Below the pieces are notes generated by a model. That model saw only the letters and a program-made list of their open reading frames with translations. It made no database searches and had not been told where the DNA came from. The position numbers and the translations under genes are program-made. Source: Ferrovibrio sp. MS7 (GTDB taxonomy: Bacteria; Pseudomonadota; Alphaproteobacteria; Ferrovibrionales; Ferrovibrionaceae). Taken from it: a stretch of 64,000 nt of DNA. This document shows, piece by piece, positions 35,055 to 43,297 of this stretch (its first letter is position 1; each line of letters starts with the position of its first letter). Location: positions 806,001 through 870,000 of the forward strand of contig NZ_JBBKBA010000002.1 of NCBI RefSeq assembly GCF_038404985.1, in the 5' to 3' direction.

Positions 35055-35861
35055 TTACGTACGGCGGATATGGATGCCGCCATCGACATGGAACGCGTGG
35101 CCGGTGCTGTAGGGCAACAAGCCCGCCGCGAGCACACCAACCGTGCGGCCGATATCATCGGCTTCGCCCCAGCGCGCCAGCGGAAAACCACGGCCCTTCA
35201 CCCAGCCATCGTACTTCTCGAATACATCGGCGGTCATGTCGGTGCGGATGATGCCGGGGCGGATTTCATGCACCGCAATGCCGTGTTCCGCCAACCGCAA
35301 CGCAAACAGCGTCGACATCATGGCGATGCCGGATTTCGAGATGCAGTAATCGGCCTGCGCGGCCGTGGCGATCACCGCATTGCCCGACGATATGAAGATG
35401 ATCGAGCGGCTGGGCCGCGTCGCGTCACCCGCCGGCTCTGCGATCATGCGTTTGGCGATGCGCTGCGTGAGGAAGAACGAGCCGCGCAGATTGACATCGA
35501 TCAGGCGGTCGAAACTTTCGACCGGGATCTCCAGCATGTCGCCGCGATACTGGGTCTGCACGCCGGCATTGTTGACCAGGCAGCTTAAAGGTCCGAAAGC
35601 GCCACAGGCTTCGTCCACCATGCGCTGATGCTGCGCCAGGTCAGCGACATTGCCCGTCACGAAAGCGGCCTTGCCGCCGCGCTCGGCGATGCCGGCCAGC
35701 GTTTCCTCCGCCGAGGCATCACGTTCGAGGTCGTTCACCACCACGTCGAAGCCCTGCTCGGCCAGCGCATAGGCGATGGCGCGGCCGATGCCGCGGCGGC
35801 CACCGGTGACAAAAGCCGCGCGGCGCTGAGTGGTGCCGAGCTTCCCGGATTCGCCGCTCAC
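35055..35861 (-). CDS. SDR, 3-oxoacyl-ACP/CoA reductase-like (FabG-like)
   Basis: 268 residues. TGGRRGIGRAIA nucleotide-binding motif, NNAG, catalytic Ser in FISSGNA and the YCISK pair. The GGRRGIG and VNDLERD pattern resembles the FabG-like 3-ketoacyl reductase group. The start overlaps the MaoC-type stop (ATGA). A MaoC hydratase followed by two SDRs suggests hydration of an enoyl-CoA and oxidation of the 3-hydroxy product. Confidence 0.9.
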   Translation of the reverse strand: MSGESGKLGTTQRRAAFVTGGRRGIGRAIAYALAEQGFDVVVNDLERDASAEETLAGIAERGGKAAFVTGNVADLAQHQRMVDEACGAFGPLSCLVNNAGVQTQYRGDMLEIPVESFDRLIDVNLRGSFFLTQRIAKRMIAEPAGDATRPSRSIIFISSGNAVIATAAQADYCISKSGIAMMSTLFALRLAEHGIAVHEIRPGIIRTDMTADVFEKYDGWVKGRGFPLARWGEADDIGRTVGVLAAGLLPYSTGHAFHVDGGIHIRRT

Positions 35862-36313
35862 TTGGCAACTCCCTGCTGCGGCACCCAGCGCATGATATGC
35901 ACCGCGCTGGAAACCACGGTGCCGCTCTGGTTCGTAACCGTCACGTCAGAGAGGGTGCGAAAACGCTCGGCCTCGATCTTGGCGATGGTGTAGGTGATGG
36001 TCACAGTGTCGCCGAAGAATACCGGCGCCATGAAGCGCACGCGGTCGTAGCCCTGCGAAACCGGCGTGAAACCGACATATTTATGCACATGCGGGGTGAA
36101 CATCAGTGTCGAGGCGGTGGACATGAAGCCCATCGAGAGTACGCCATGGGCGATGCGGTGGCCGAAGGCCGACTTCTTCATAAACTCTTCATTGCAGTGC
36201 ACATCCGACAGATCGCCGGTGATGCCGGCGAAAAGGTAGACGTCGCTTTCGCTGACAGTCTTGGAAAATTGCACCTTGTCGCCAATGGCGACATGGAAAT
36301 CCGCCTCTTGCAT
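35858..36313 (-). CDS. MaoC-like (R)-specific enoyl-CoA hydratase
   Basis: 151 residues, hot-dog fold. The R-hydratase 2 motif is clear: AGITGDLSDVHCNEEFM with catalytic Asp and His, then IAHGVLSMGF. It hydrates 2-enoyl-CoA to (R)-3-hydroxyacyl-CoA. First gene of its operon, directly behind a good sigma-70-type promoter at 36340-36368 with an operator-like element inside. Confidence 0.92.
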   Translation of the reverse strand: MQEADFHVAIGDKVQFSKTVSESDVYLFAGITGDLSDVHCNEEFMKKSAFGHRIAHGVLSMGFMSTASTLMFTPHVHKYVGFTPVSQGYDRVRFMAPVFFGDTVTITYTIAKIEAERFRTLSDVTVTNQSGTVVSSAVHIMRWVPQQGVAK

Positions 36314-36339
36314 TGCTTCCTCCCAATGAGACGGTGGCC

Positions 36340-36368
36340 CTTATAAAGCTTACTTACATGCAGGTCAA
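36340..36368 (-). promoter_or_regulatory. Sigma-70 promoter of the MaoC operon with embedded operator (site B)
   Basis: On the minus strand TTGACC and TATAAG are separated by exactly 17 bases. The spacer region contains TACTTACATGCAGGTCAA (36351-36368, plus strand), related to sites at 25.8 and 34.2 kb. A repressor bound here would cover the -35 and spacer. The GlcD-like gene diverges 35 bases away, so it may share control. Confidence 0.75.
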
Positions 36369-36402
36369 TATCTGCTATTAGGGGCGGACCTGGAGGAGAC
36401 CT

Positions 36403-37815
36403 ATGGCCAACAACGCACGCCCCCCGATAGACCCGGCAGCCCTGGTGCGGCTGTCCGAAACACTGCAAACGCGCTTTGCCAACCGCTTCAGCACGGCAGA
36501 AGCGGTATGCCGGCAACATGCCAGCCAGCTCACCTGGATGCCGAGCCAGCCGCCAGATGCCGTGGTCTTCGCCGAAAGCACCGAGGAAGTGGCGGAAATC
36601 GTGCGGCTTTGCGCCGCTGATGCGGTGCCGGTGATCGCTTTCGGCTCCGGCTCGTCCTTCGAGGGCCATGTCAATGCGCCGCATGGCGGCATCTGCATCG
36701 ACTTGAGCGGCATGAAGCGGATCATCGCGGTGAATGCCGAGGATCTCGATTGCGTGGTGCAACCAGGCGTCACCCGCGTCACCCTCAATGAATATCTACG
36801 CGATACGGGGTTGTTCTTTCCCATCGATCCCGGCGCCGATGCCTCGCTCGGCGGCATGGCGGCAACGCGCGCCAGCGGCACCAACGCGGTGCGCTATGGC
36901 ACCATGAAGGACAATGTGATCGCGCTGACCGCCGTGCTGCCCAATGGCGATATCGTGCGCACGGCACGGCGCGCGCGCAAAAGCTCGGCCGGCTACGACC
37001 TCACGCGGCTTTTTGTCGGTTCGGAAGGCACGCTCGGCATCATCACCGAACTGGTGCTGCGGCTCTCGCCGATTCCGGAAGCGGTGGCGGCGGCGATCTG
37101 CCCCTTCCCCAGCGTACGCGCCGCCTGCGACGCGGTAATCGCCACCATCCAGAGTGCCCTGCCGGTGGCACGGATCGAATTGCTCGACGAAGTGACCGTG
37201 GGTGCGGTGAACCGCCATTCCGGCCTCTCGCTGCAGGAATCGCCGCTGCTGCTGCTGGAATTCCACGGCACACCCGATGGCGTCGCCGAACAGTCGCGCC
37301 GCTTCGGTGAAATCGCCGAAATGTTTGAGGGCGGACCCTTTGAATGGTCGGATAAACCGGAGGAGCGCTCGCGGTTGTGGAAGGCACGCCATGATGCCTA
37401 TTGGGCCTGCGTCGGCCTGCGACCCGGCGCGCGGCCGATTCCCACCGATGTCTGCGTACCGATCTCGCGGCTAGCCGATTGCGTCGAGGCAACCAAGCAG
37501 GACATCCAGGCACTGGGCCTGATCGCGCCGGTGGTCGGCCATGTCGGCGATGGCAACTTCCATGTCCAGCCGATGGTGGACATGGACAACCCGGCCGAAG
37601 TCGAGACGGTAATGCAGTTCGTGCGCCGCATGGTGGAGCGCGCCATAGCCATGGACGGCACCTGCACCGGCGAGCATGGCATCGGCCAGGAAAAGCAGAA
37701 ATACCTGCCGCTGGAACACGGCGAGGAAACCCTGGCGCTGATGCGCCTGATCAAGCGTTCCGTGGACCCGCAGAACATCATGAATCCCGGTAAGATGCTG
37801 GAGTATTACGCATGA
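36403..37815 (+). CDS. FAD-linked oxidase, D-lactate/glycolate dehydrogenase-like (GlcD/Dld type)
   Basis: 470 residues. Residues about 45-225 form the PCMH FAD-binding domain (VIAFGSGSSFEGHV; LFVGSEGTLGIITELV). The C-terminal domain has GHVGDGNFHVQP with the metal/substrate His and TCTGEHGIGQEK. Members oxidise D-2-hydroxyacids, passing electrons to quinone or cytochrome. GGAGGAG precedes the ATG. The stop overlaps the AroE-like start (ATGA), so a D-2-hydroxyacid may be part of the same pathway. Confidence 0.92.
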   Translation: MANNARPPIDPAALVRLSETLQTRFANRFSTAEAVCRQHASQLTWMPSQPPDAVVFAESTEEVAEIVRLCAADAVPVIAFGSGSSFEGHVNAPHGGICIDLSGMKRIIAVNAEDLDCVVQPGVTRVTLNEYLRDTGLFFPIDPGADASLGGMAATRASGTNAVRYGTMKDNVIALTAVLPNGDIVRTARRARKSSAGYDLTRLFVGSEGTLGIITELVLRLSPIPEAVAAAICPFPSVRAACDAVIATIQSALPVARIELLDEVTVGAVNRHSGLSLQESPLLLLEFHGTPDGVAEQSRRFGEIAEMFEGGPFEWSDKPEERSRLWKARHDAYWACVGLRPGARPIPTDVCVPISRLADCVEATKQDIQALGLIAPVVGHVGDGNFHVQPMVDMDNPAEVETVMQFVRRMVERAIAMDGTCTGEHGIGQEKQKYLPLEHGEETLALMRLIKRSVDPQNIMNPGKMLEYYA

Positions 37816-38705
37816 CCTCTCCCCTCTCCGACACCCTGCTGCATCTGGCGCCGCAGCGCGCCGGCTCGGCCAACTTCGTCGATGGCCGCACGCGGCTTTA
37901 TGGCATCCTCGGCCATCCCATCGCCCAGGCGCGCTCGCCCGAGACCGTGACCTATGAACTGCGCCGGCGCGGCGAGAATGCTATTCTTTTGCCGATCCAT
38001 ATTCAGCCTGAGGATTTCGACGCGGTGTTCCCGCAATTGCTCAAGCTGGTGAACCTGGATGGTCTGGTGGTGACGGTGCCGCACAAGACGCGGATCGCGC
38101 CGCATCTGCGCCATATCGGCCCGATGGCCCGGATCAGCCACAGCATCTCGGTGATCGCCCGCACCAGGGATGACCAGTGGGTCGGCGAGATGTTCGATGG
38201 CGTCGGCTGTGTTGCCGCCATCGAGCGGCGTGGCGTACGCATGCCGGGCAAACGGGTACAGTTGCTGGGTGCCGGCGGCGCCGGTGCCGCCATCGGCGCA
38301 GAGCTGGCGCGCAAGGGCGTAGCTGCCTTGCGCGTTGTCGAGCCGCAGGTGCAGCGTGCCGAGGATCTGGCACGCGGCCTCGCCGCCGCCTATCCAGCGC
38401 TGAATGTCAGCATCGGGCCGTCACGGCTCGACGATATCGACCTGCTGATCAATGCCAGCCCGATCGGCATGCTGGATGAGAATGCCGCGCCGATCGACGT
38501 GACCTCGATCCCGGCCAATGTGGTGGTGATGGATGCGATCATGGACCCGGACCGCACCAAGCTGCTGCGCATCGCGCAAGCCAGCGGCTGTCTCACGGTC
38601 TATGGCCGCGAGATGCTCGATTCGCAGATCGTGCGGGTTTGCGATTTCCTGCTCAGGGCGCGGCAGCACGATGTGAAGGACTTCGTGCTGCACCCCGATA
38701 CTTAA
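37812..38705 (+). CDS. Shikimate dehydrogenase-like protein with altered substrate site
   Basis: 297 residues, AroE fold: substrate domain, then NAD(P) domain with GAGGAGAAIG near 153-162. The catalytic Lys92 (VPHKT) and Asp129 (MFDG) are kept, as is Ser42. But the first Ser of the shikimate-binding SxS is Ala40 and the NT pair that binds the shikimate carboxylate and hydroxyls is replaced (ISHSISV). So it probably reduces or oxidises another cyclic polyol or hydroxyacid. Overlaps the oxidase gene by four bases; hairpin follows. Confidence 0.87.
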   Translation: MTSPLSDTLLHLAPQRAGSANFVDGRTRLYGILGHPIAQARSPETVTYELRRRGENAILLPIHIQPEDFDAVFPQLLKLVNLDGLVVTVPHKTRIAPHLRHIGPMARISHSISVIARTRDDQWVGEMFDGVGCVAAIERRGVRMPGKRVQLLGAGGAGAAIGAELARKGVAALRVVEPQVQRAEDLARGLAAAYPALNVSIGPSRLDDIDLLINASPIGMLDENAAPIDVTSIPANVVVMDAIMDPDRTKLLRIAQASGCLTVYGREMLDSQIVRVCDFLLRARQHDVKDFVLHPDT

Positions 38706-38712
38706 GGCCACT

Positions 38713-38750
38713 GCAAGCTGATCGTCAGGCAAACCTGACGATCAGCTTGC
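38713..38750. terminator. Perfect 17-bp hairpin between convergent genes
   Basis: GCAAGCTGATCGTCAGG and its exact reverse complement flank CAAA. It starts 8 bases after the AroE-like stop and covers the last codons and stop (38725-38727) of the opposing reductase gene, so it can fold in both transcripts. No U-run on either side. Likely bidirectional terminator or mRNA 3-prime stabiliser. Confidence 0.7.
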
Positions 38751-39741
38751 CGAAATTGCGCCCCTGCAACAGGCCGATGAAGGCTTCGGGGGCTTTTTCC
38801 AGGCCATCAACGATATCCTCGCGCACCTGCAGCGTGCCATTCGCCACCAGGGGCGTGGCATATTCCAGGAACTCATCGCGATAGGCGGCGAAATCGGTGA
38901 CGATGAAGCCGCGCAGCAGCAGCCGTTTCACCAACACATCACGCATCAGGGCAGTCATCGGCGTTTCGCCATCGGCAGCATTGCCGAGATTGTATTGCGA
39001 GATCAGGCCGCAGACCGGAATCCGCGCGAAATCGTTGAGCAGCGGGATCACCGCATCCCACACCTTGCCACCGACATTCTCGAAATAGACATCGATACCC
39101 TGCGGACAGGCAGCGGCGAGCTTTTCCTTCAGTGCCGAGTCGCGGTGATCCAGCGCCACATCGAATTTCAGCACTTCCAGCGCATAGGCGCATTTCTCAG
39201 GCCCGCCGGCAATCGCCACCGTGCGGCAGCCTTGCAGCCGCGCCAATTGCCCGACCATGGCGCCGACAGGGCCGGTGGCCGCCGCCACCACCACGGTCTC
39301 GCCGGCTTTCGGCTGGCCGATCTTCATCAGGCCGGCATATGCCGTGAAGCCCGGCATGCCGAGGGCGCCCAGCATGGTGGAAAGCGGCGCCGATGCCGCA
39401 TCCACCTTGCGCAATCCCGCCGCCGGCAGCACGGCATAATCCTGCCAGCCGCCCGCGCCCACCACCATGTCGCCAGGCTTGTAATCCGGGCTTTCCGAGC
39501 GGATCACCTCGCCGACCGTGGTGCCGACCATCACCTCGCCCAAGCCCACCGGGCGGGCATAGGATTTGGCATCGTTCATGCGCCAGCGCATATAGGGATC
39601 GAGCGAGAGATACCGCGTGCGGCAGAGCACTTCGCCGGGAGCGACCTGCTGCGGCAAAGGCGCCGTCTCCAGCCGGAAATCCCCAACACTCGGTTCGGCC
39701 GCCGGGCGCCGCGCCAACACCCATTTCCGGTTCTCAGACAT
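38725..39741 (-). CDS. NADP-dependent oxidoreductase, MDR superfamily (CurA-like)
   Basis: 338 residues from the ATG at 39741 with GGAGG five bases upstream. N-terminal GroES-like domain (LSLDPYMRWRMND), then a Rossmann domain with AATGPVGAMVGQLA and DVYFENVGGKVWD, the hallmark of the prostaglandin/alkenal reductase group. No zinc ligands. Reduces alpha-beta double bonds of enones with NADPH. Its upstream region has a loose version of the shared operator. Confidence 0.92.
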   Translation of the reverse strand: MSENRKWVLARRPAAEPSVGDFRLETAPLPQQVAPGEVLCRTRYLSLDPYMRWRMNDAKSYARPVGLGEVMVGTTVGEVIRSESPDYKPGDMVVGAGGWQDYAVLPAAGLRKVDAASAPLSTMLGALGMPGFTAYAGLMKIGQPKAGETVVVAAATGPVGAMVGQLARLQGCRTVAIAGGPEKCAYALEVLKFDVALDHRDSALKEKLAAACPQGIDVYFENVGGKVWDAVIPLLNDFARIPVCGLISQYNLGNAADGETPMTALMRDVLVKRLLLRGFIVTDFAAYRDEFLEYATPLVANGTLQVREDIVDGLEKAPEAFIGLLQGRNFGKLIVRFA

Positions 39742-39774
39742 CTTTCCTCCATGCATTTCCTGCCCGAGAGGTAG

Positions 39775-39796
39775 GACTTGCACAGGAGTAAGTCAA
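39775..39796. promoter_or_regulatory. Loose operator-like element upstream of the CurA-like gene (site D)
   Basis: GACTTGCAC followed 8 bases later by GTCAA contains both halves of site C (GACTTGCAC-GTCAA) but further apart. Flanking GACTT and AAGTC form a 5-bp inverted repeat. Weak alone; notable only because of the related sites. Confidence 0.3.
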
Positions 39797-39826
39797 TGCA
39801 CTGCCAGCAGCGGTGAAGCTGGCCAG

Positions 39827-40483
39827 CTAGTAACTGCTGATCTCCGGTTGCCACTCGGCGGGATTGCCTGCGGCCTTCAGATAGGCCGCCGCAATGCGGT
39901 CTGGATCATGCGGTGTATTCGGCGCGATGAAGCCGCCGACAGTGACGCTGGCAACCCGGATCTGGCTGGTGCGCAGTTCCTTATCAAGGCTGACGCAAAG
40001 ATTGCGCCCGGCGGCCTTGCTGGCGGCGAGGCTCGAGAATTTCGGCGACGGGTTCACTGCAAAAGCGCCGCTGGTATAGAAGATGAAGCCACCGCCCTGT
40101 TGACGCATCGGCGCCACGGCAGCCTGCGCGGCGGCCAAGAAGCCGACGCAGTTGATCTGGAAATCCGCGGCGAGCCGCTCCGGCGTGGTTTCCAGCGCCA
40201 GGCCTGGCTGCAGGTTGGCGGCATTGTAGACCAAGGTCTGCACCGGCCCCAGTTCACGCTGCAAAGATTGCAGCGCACTAAGCAAGGCCGGCACATCGGC
40301 GACGTCCGCCGCGGCTTGAGCAATTTTCGCTGACGCCGGCAGGCTGGCGGCATAGCCGGCCAGCGCTTCGGCACGGCGGGCTACCATGCCAACGGCATAG
40401 CCCGCCGCGGCATAAGCGCGGCAAAGCGCGAGGCCAAGGCCGGGCCCGACGCCGATGACGATGCAGACCGGTGCGGTGCGCAT
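39827..40483 (-). CDS. Atypical SDR lacking the catalytic Tyr
   Basis: 218 residues. The nucleotide site GVGPGLG (11-17), NAAN and Ser138 (YTSGA) are recognisable and Arg36-37 suggest NADP. At the YxxxK position the protein reads L152-AAS-K156, so the proton-donating Tyr is missing while the Lys is kept. It may bind nucleotide without classical catalysis or use another residue. Its start shares a base with the acyl-CoA ligase stop (TGATG). Confidence 0.85.
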   Translation of the reverse strand: MRTAPVCIVIGVGPGLGLALCRAYAAAGYAVGMVARRAEALAGYAASLPASAKIAQAAADVADVPALLSALQSLQRELGPVQTLVYNAANLQPGLALETTPERLAADFQINCVGFLAAAQAAVAPMRQQGGGFIFYTSGAFAVNPSPKFSSLAASKAAGRNLCVSLDKELRTSQIRVASVTVGGFIAPNTPHDPDRIAAAYLKAAGNPAEWQPEISSY

Positions 40484-42021
40484 CAGCCCTGCCCCGATTT
40501 CTTCAGCCGCTCGCGCAGCTCGGTCTTCAGCACCTTGCCGTAGTTGTTCTTCGGCAGGGCCTCGACATGCACATATTCCTTGGGCCGCTTGAAGCGGGCG
40601 ATATTATCGAGGCAGACCTGCTCCAGTGTGGCATTGCTGAGTTCACGGCCCGGTCGCGGTACCACGAAAGCCACCACTTCCTCGCCCCAATCGGCATGCG
40701 GCCGGCCAACCACCGAGACTTCCAGTACATCCGGATGCAGCAGCAGCACCTCCTCGACCTCGCGGGGATAGATGTTGGAGCCACCCGAGATGATCATATC
40801 CTTGGAACGGTCCTTGAGCGTGAGGAAGCCTTCCTCATCGAAAGTGGCGAGGTCGCCGGTATGCAGCCAGCCATCGCGCAAGGATGTGGCATTGGCAGTC
40901 GGGTTGTTCCAGTAACCGCTCATGGTGACATCCGAGCGGCAGATCACCTCGCCGATCTCGCCCGGCGGCAGGTCGCGGCCATCAGGATCGACCACGCGGA
41001 CTTCGACACCGGTGCGCGGGATGCCCACGGAAGCCAGGCGCTGTTCATAGCGTGGGTGCTTGCTGTCGGCATGCATCTCCTTCGACAGGCAGGAAATGGT
41101 GTTCGGTGTTTCGCCCTGGCCATAGCCCTGCCACATGCGCGGGCCGAACGTGGCCAGCGCGCGCTTGAGGTCTTCGAGATACATCGGCGCACCGCCATAG
41201 AAGATAGTGCGGATATTCTCCACCTTCGCCTTGGCGCTACCGGCATCGTTCACCATGCGAGTGAGCATGGTTGGCGCAGTGAAGAAGGTGCAGGAGGGAT
41301 ACAGGCCGATCAGGTCGAACATCTCATCGACATCGAAACCCTGGCTATCCGGGATGACGTGATGCGAGCCTTTGGCGATATGCGGGATGGCATAAAGCCC
41401 GGTAGCATGCGAGAGCGGCGCGGCATGGATCATGCTGTCGGCAGGCGTCAGGTAATCGACATCGGCATAATAGCGCAACACCATGGCCAGCAGGCTGGCA
41501 TGGGTCAGGGTCGCGCCCTTCGGCTTGCCGGTGGTGCCACTGGTGTAGAACAGCCATGCCGGCTGGTTGCCGGGCACGATCTCCAACGCCATCGGATCAT
41601 GGCGGCGCAGGGCGGCGAAATCGGCGCTATCAACATCGATGATGCGGCACAGGCCCGGAATATCACCGGCAATCGGTGCCATCGCCGAGGCGATATCGGC
41701 ATCGACGAAGCAATATTGCACGCCGCAATTCTCCAGAATGAAGGCAATCTCGCGCGCATGCAGCTTGGCGTTCATCGGCACGGCGCAAAGGCCGGCATGC
41801 CAGCAGGCCCACATCAGCTCGATATATTGCGGGCAATTCTTCATTGCCATGCCAATGCGGTCGCCCGGCTTCAGGCCAGGCAAGGCGCGCAGGCCGGCAG
41901 CCATCCGCACCGCCGTCTGTTGCAGGCTGCCATAGCTGTGGATACGGCGTTCGCCAAAGCTCAAGGCCGGATTATCGGCGAAGCTCAGGGCAGTGGCGTG
42001 CAGCAGGCGGGCGATGCTCAT
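40483..42021 (-). CDS. AMP-forming acyl-CoA synthetase (long-chain fatty acid-CoA ligase-like)
   Basis: 512 residues. P-loop FYTSGTTGKPKGATLTH, QGYGQGETPN, GWLHTGDLATFD and the hinge LKDRSKDMIISGG are present, with the catalytic Lys in NNYGKVLKTELR. Full-length and intact. Activates a carboxylic acid to acyl-CoA through acyl-AMP. Follows the thiolase gene in the second Liv-type importer operon, again linking import to CoA activation. Confidence 0.93.
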   Translation of the reverse strand: MSIARLLHATALSFADNPALSFGERRIHSYGSLQQTAVRMAAGLRALPGLKPGDRIGMAMKNCPQYIELMWACWHAGLCAVPMNAKLHAREIAFILENCGVQYCFVDADIASAMAPIAGDIPGLCRIIDVDSADFAALRRHDPMALEIVPGNQPAWLFYTSGTTGKPKGATLTHASLLAMVLRYYADVDYLTPADSMIHAAPLSHATGLYAIPHIAKGSHHVIPDSQGFDVDEMFDLIGLYPSCTFFTAPTMLTRMVNDAGSAKAKVENIRTIFYGGAPMYLEDLKRALATFGPRMWQGYGQGETPNTISCLSKEMHADSKHPRYEQRLASVGIPRTGVEVRVVDPDGRDLPPGEIGEVICRSDVTMSGYWNNPTANATSLRDGWLHTGDLATFDEEGFLTLKDRSKDMIISGGSNIYPREVEEVLLLHPDVLEVSVVGRPHADWGEEVVAFVVPRPGRELSNATLEQVCLDNIARFKRPKEYVHVEALPKNNYGKVLKTELRERLKKSGQG

Positions 42022-42036
42022 GGCTGCCTCTCCTTC

Positions 42037-43275
42037 TTACTGGCGCGAAAGAATGGTGATACAGGCCACGGCTTCCTCGAAGCCATGGAAGCCGCCGCCA
42101 TTCTCGGCAATGGCGAAGCGGGCTTTTTCCACCTGGCGGTCGCCGGCCTCATGGCGGAGCTGGGTCACCAGTTCGTGAATCTGCCCGAGACCGGTGGCGC
42201 CAATGGGATGGCCCTTGGATTCCAGGCCGCCCGAGGTGTTGATCGGGATGCGGCCGCCCAGGCTGGTCTCGCCGCGCTCGGCAATCCAGCCGCCCTGGCC
42301 GAATTCGCAGAAACCGAGATTCTCCGCCTGCACCACTTCGGCGAAGGCGGAGGCATCATGCACTTCCGCCACCGAGATATCCTTCGGGCCGATGCCGGCA
42401 ATGTTGTAGGCCTTCTTGGCGGCGATATGGCAGACATGCTTCTCGACTTCTTCCGCCTTGCGGTCGGCGCCTGTAGCCAGCACGCAGGCATCGACCTTCA
42501 CCGCACGGCTGCGGTCGAAGCGGTCCAGCATATCCTCGCGGACTAGAATGGCGGCAGCGGCGCCGTCACTGATCGGCGCACACATCGGCAAGGTCAGCGG
42601 CCAGGAGATCATGCGCGAAGCCAGCACCTCTTCGATGCTCATACCATTGCGGTATTGCGACAGCGGGTTGAGCATCGAATGATTATGGTTCTTCGCCGCC
42701 ACGGCAGCGATCTGGCGCTCGGTGGAGCCGAAGGTCTTCATGTGGAAACGTGCCAGCGAGGCATACACATCCATGAACACGCTGCGCATATTGGCCTGAG
42801 CCTGGCGCTCCGGCGGCGGCTCTATGCCCTCGCCAAGCTCCAGCAGCGCCTTGGTCAGGGTAGGCACGTTATGCACGTCCCAGGCACCGTTGAACACGTT
42901 GAAGCTCTTAGTCTTGTCGGCGTCGTACATCTTCTCGGCACCCACCGCCAGCACCACATCGGCGGCACCGGCCTTGAGATGCAGGCAGGCGTTATGCAAT
43001 GCCGTGGAGGCACTGGCACAGGCATTCTCCACATTCACCACCGGGATGCCGCCGATGCCCATGTCGCGCAACGCCACCTGGCCGCCAACCATGTACTGGC
43101 CGTCAATCGCCGCCTGTGAAGCATTGGCGAAATAGGCTGCCTGGATATCCTCCTTGGCCAGGCCGGCATCCTGCAGCGCCGCCGACACGGCTCCGCGGGT
43201 AAGGTCCTTCATCGACTGGTCGAGGAACTTGCCAAACGGCGTCATGCCGATGCCGACAATATAGATATCGCTCAT
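42037..43275 (-). CDS. Thiolase-family protein (acetyl-CoA acetyltransferase/SCP-x thiolase-like)
   Basis: 412 residues. The nucleophilic Cys86 lies in VENACASAST, His in HDASAFAE and GHPIGATGL near the end; these fit the SCP2-type lipid-transfer thiolases rather than FadA. The last conserved Cys region reads FEEAVACITIL. Cleaves 3-oxoacyl-CoA with CoA, or condenses acyl-CoAs. Between LivF-type and ligase genes in one operon, 22 bases after the ATPase start region. Confidence 0.9.
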   Translation of the reverse strand: MSDIYIVGIGMTPFGKFLDQSMKDLTRGAVSAALQDAGLAKEDIQAAYFANASQAAIDGQYMVGGQVALRDMGIGGIPVVNVENACASASTALHNACLHLKAGAADVVLAVGAEKMYDADKTKSFNVFNGAWDVHNVPTLTKALLELGEGIEPPPERQAQANMRSVFMDVYASLARFHMKTFGSTERQIAAVAAKNHNHSMLNPLSQYRNGMSIEEVLASRMISWPLTLPMCAPISDGAAAAILVREDMLDRFDRSRAVKVDACVLATGADRKAEEVEKHVCHIAAKKAYNIAGIGPKDISVAEVHDASAFAEVVQAENLGFCEFGQGGWIAERGETSLGGRIPINTSGGLESKGHPIGATGLGQIHELVTQLRHEAGDRQVEKARFAIAENGGGFHGFEEAVACITILSRQ

Positions 43276-43297
43276 TTTTCTTCTCCGTCCGGGGGGA

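Noticed and set aside
40471-42546. Plus-strand open frame over the ligase and thiolase genes
   Set aside because: Antisense shadow; His/Ala/Gln-rich with no motif.
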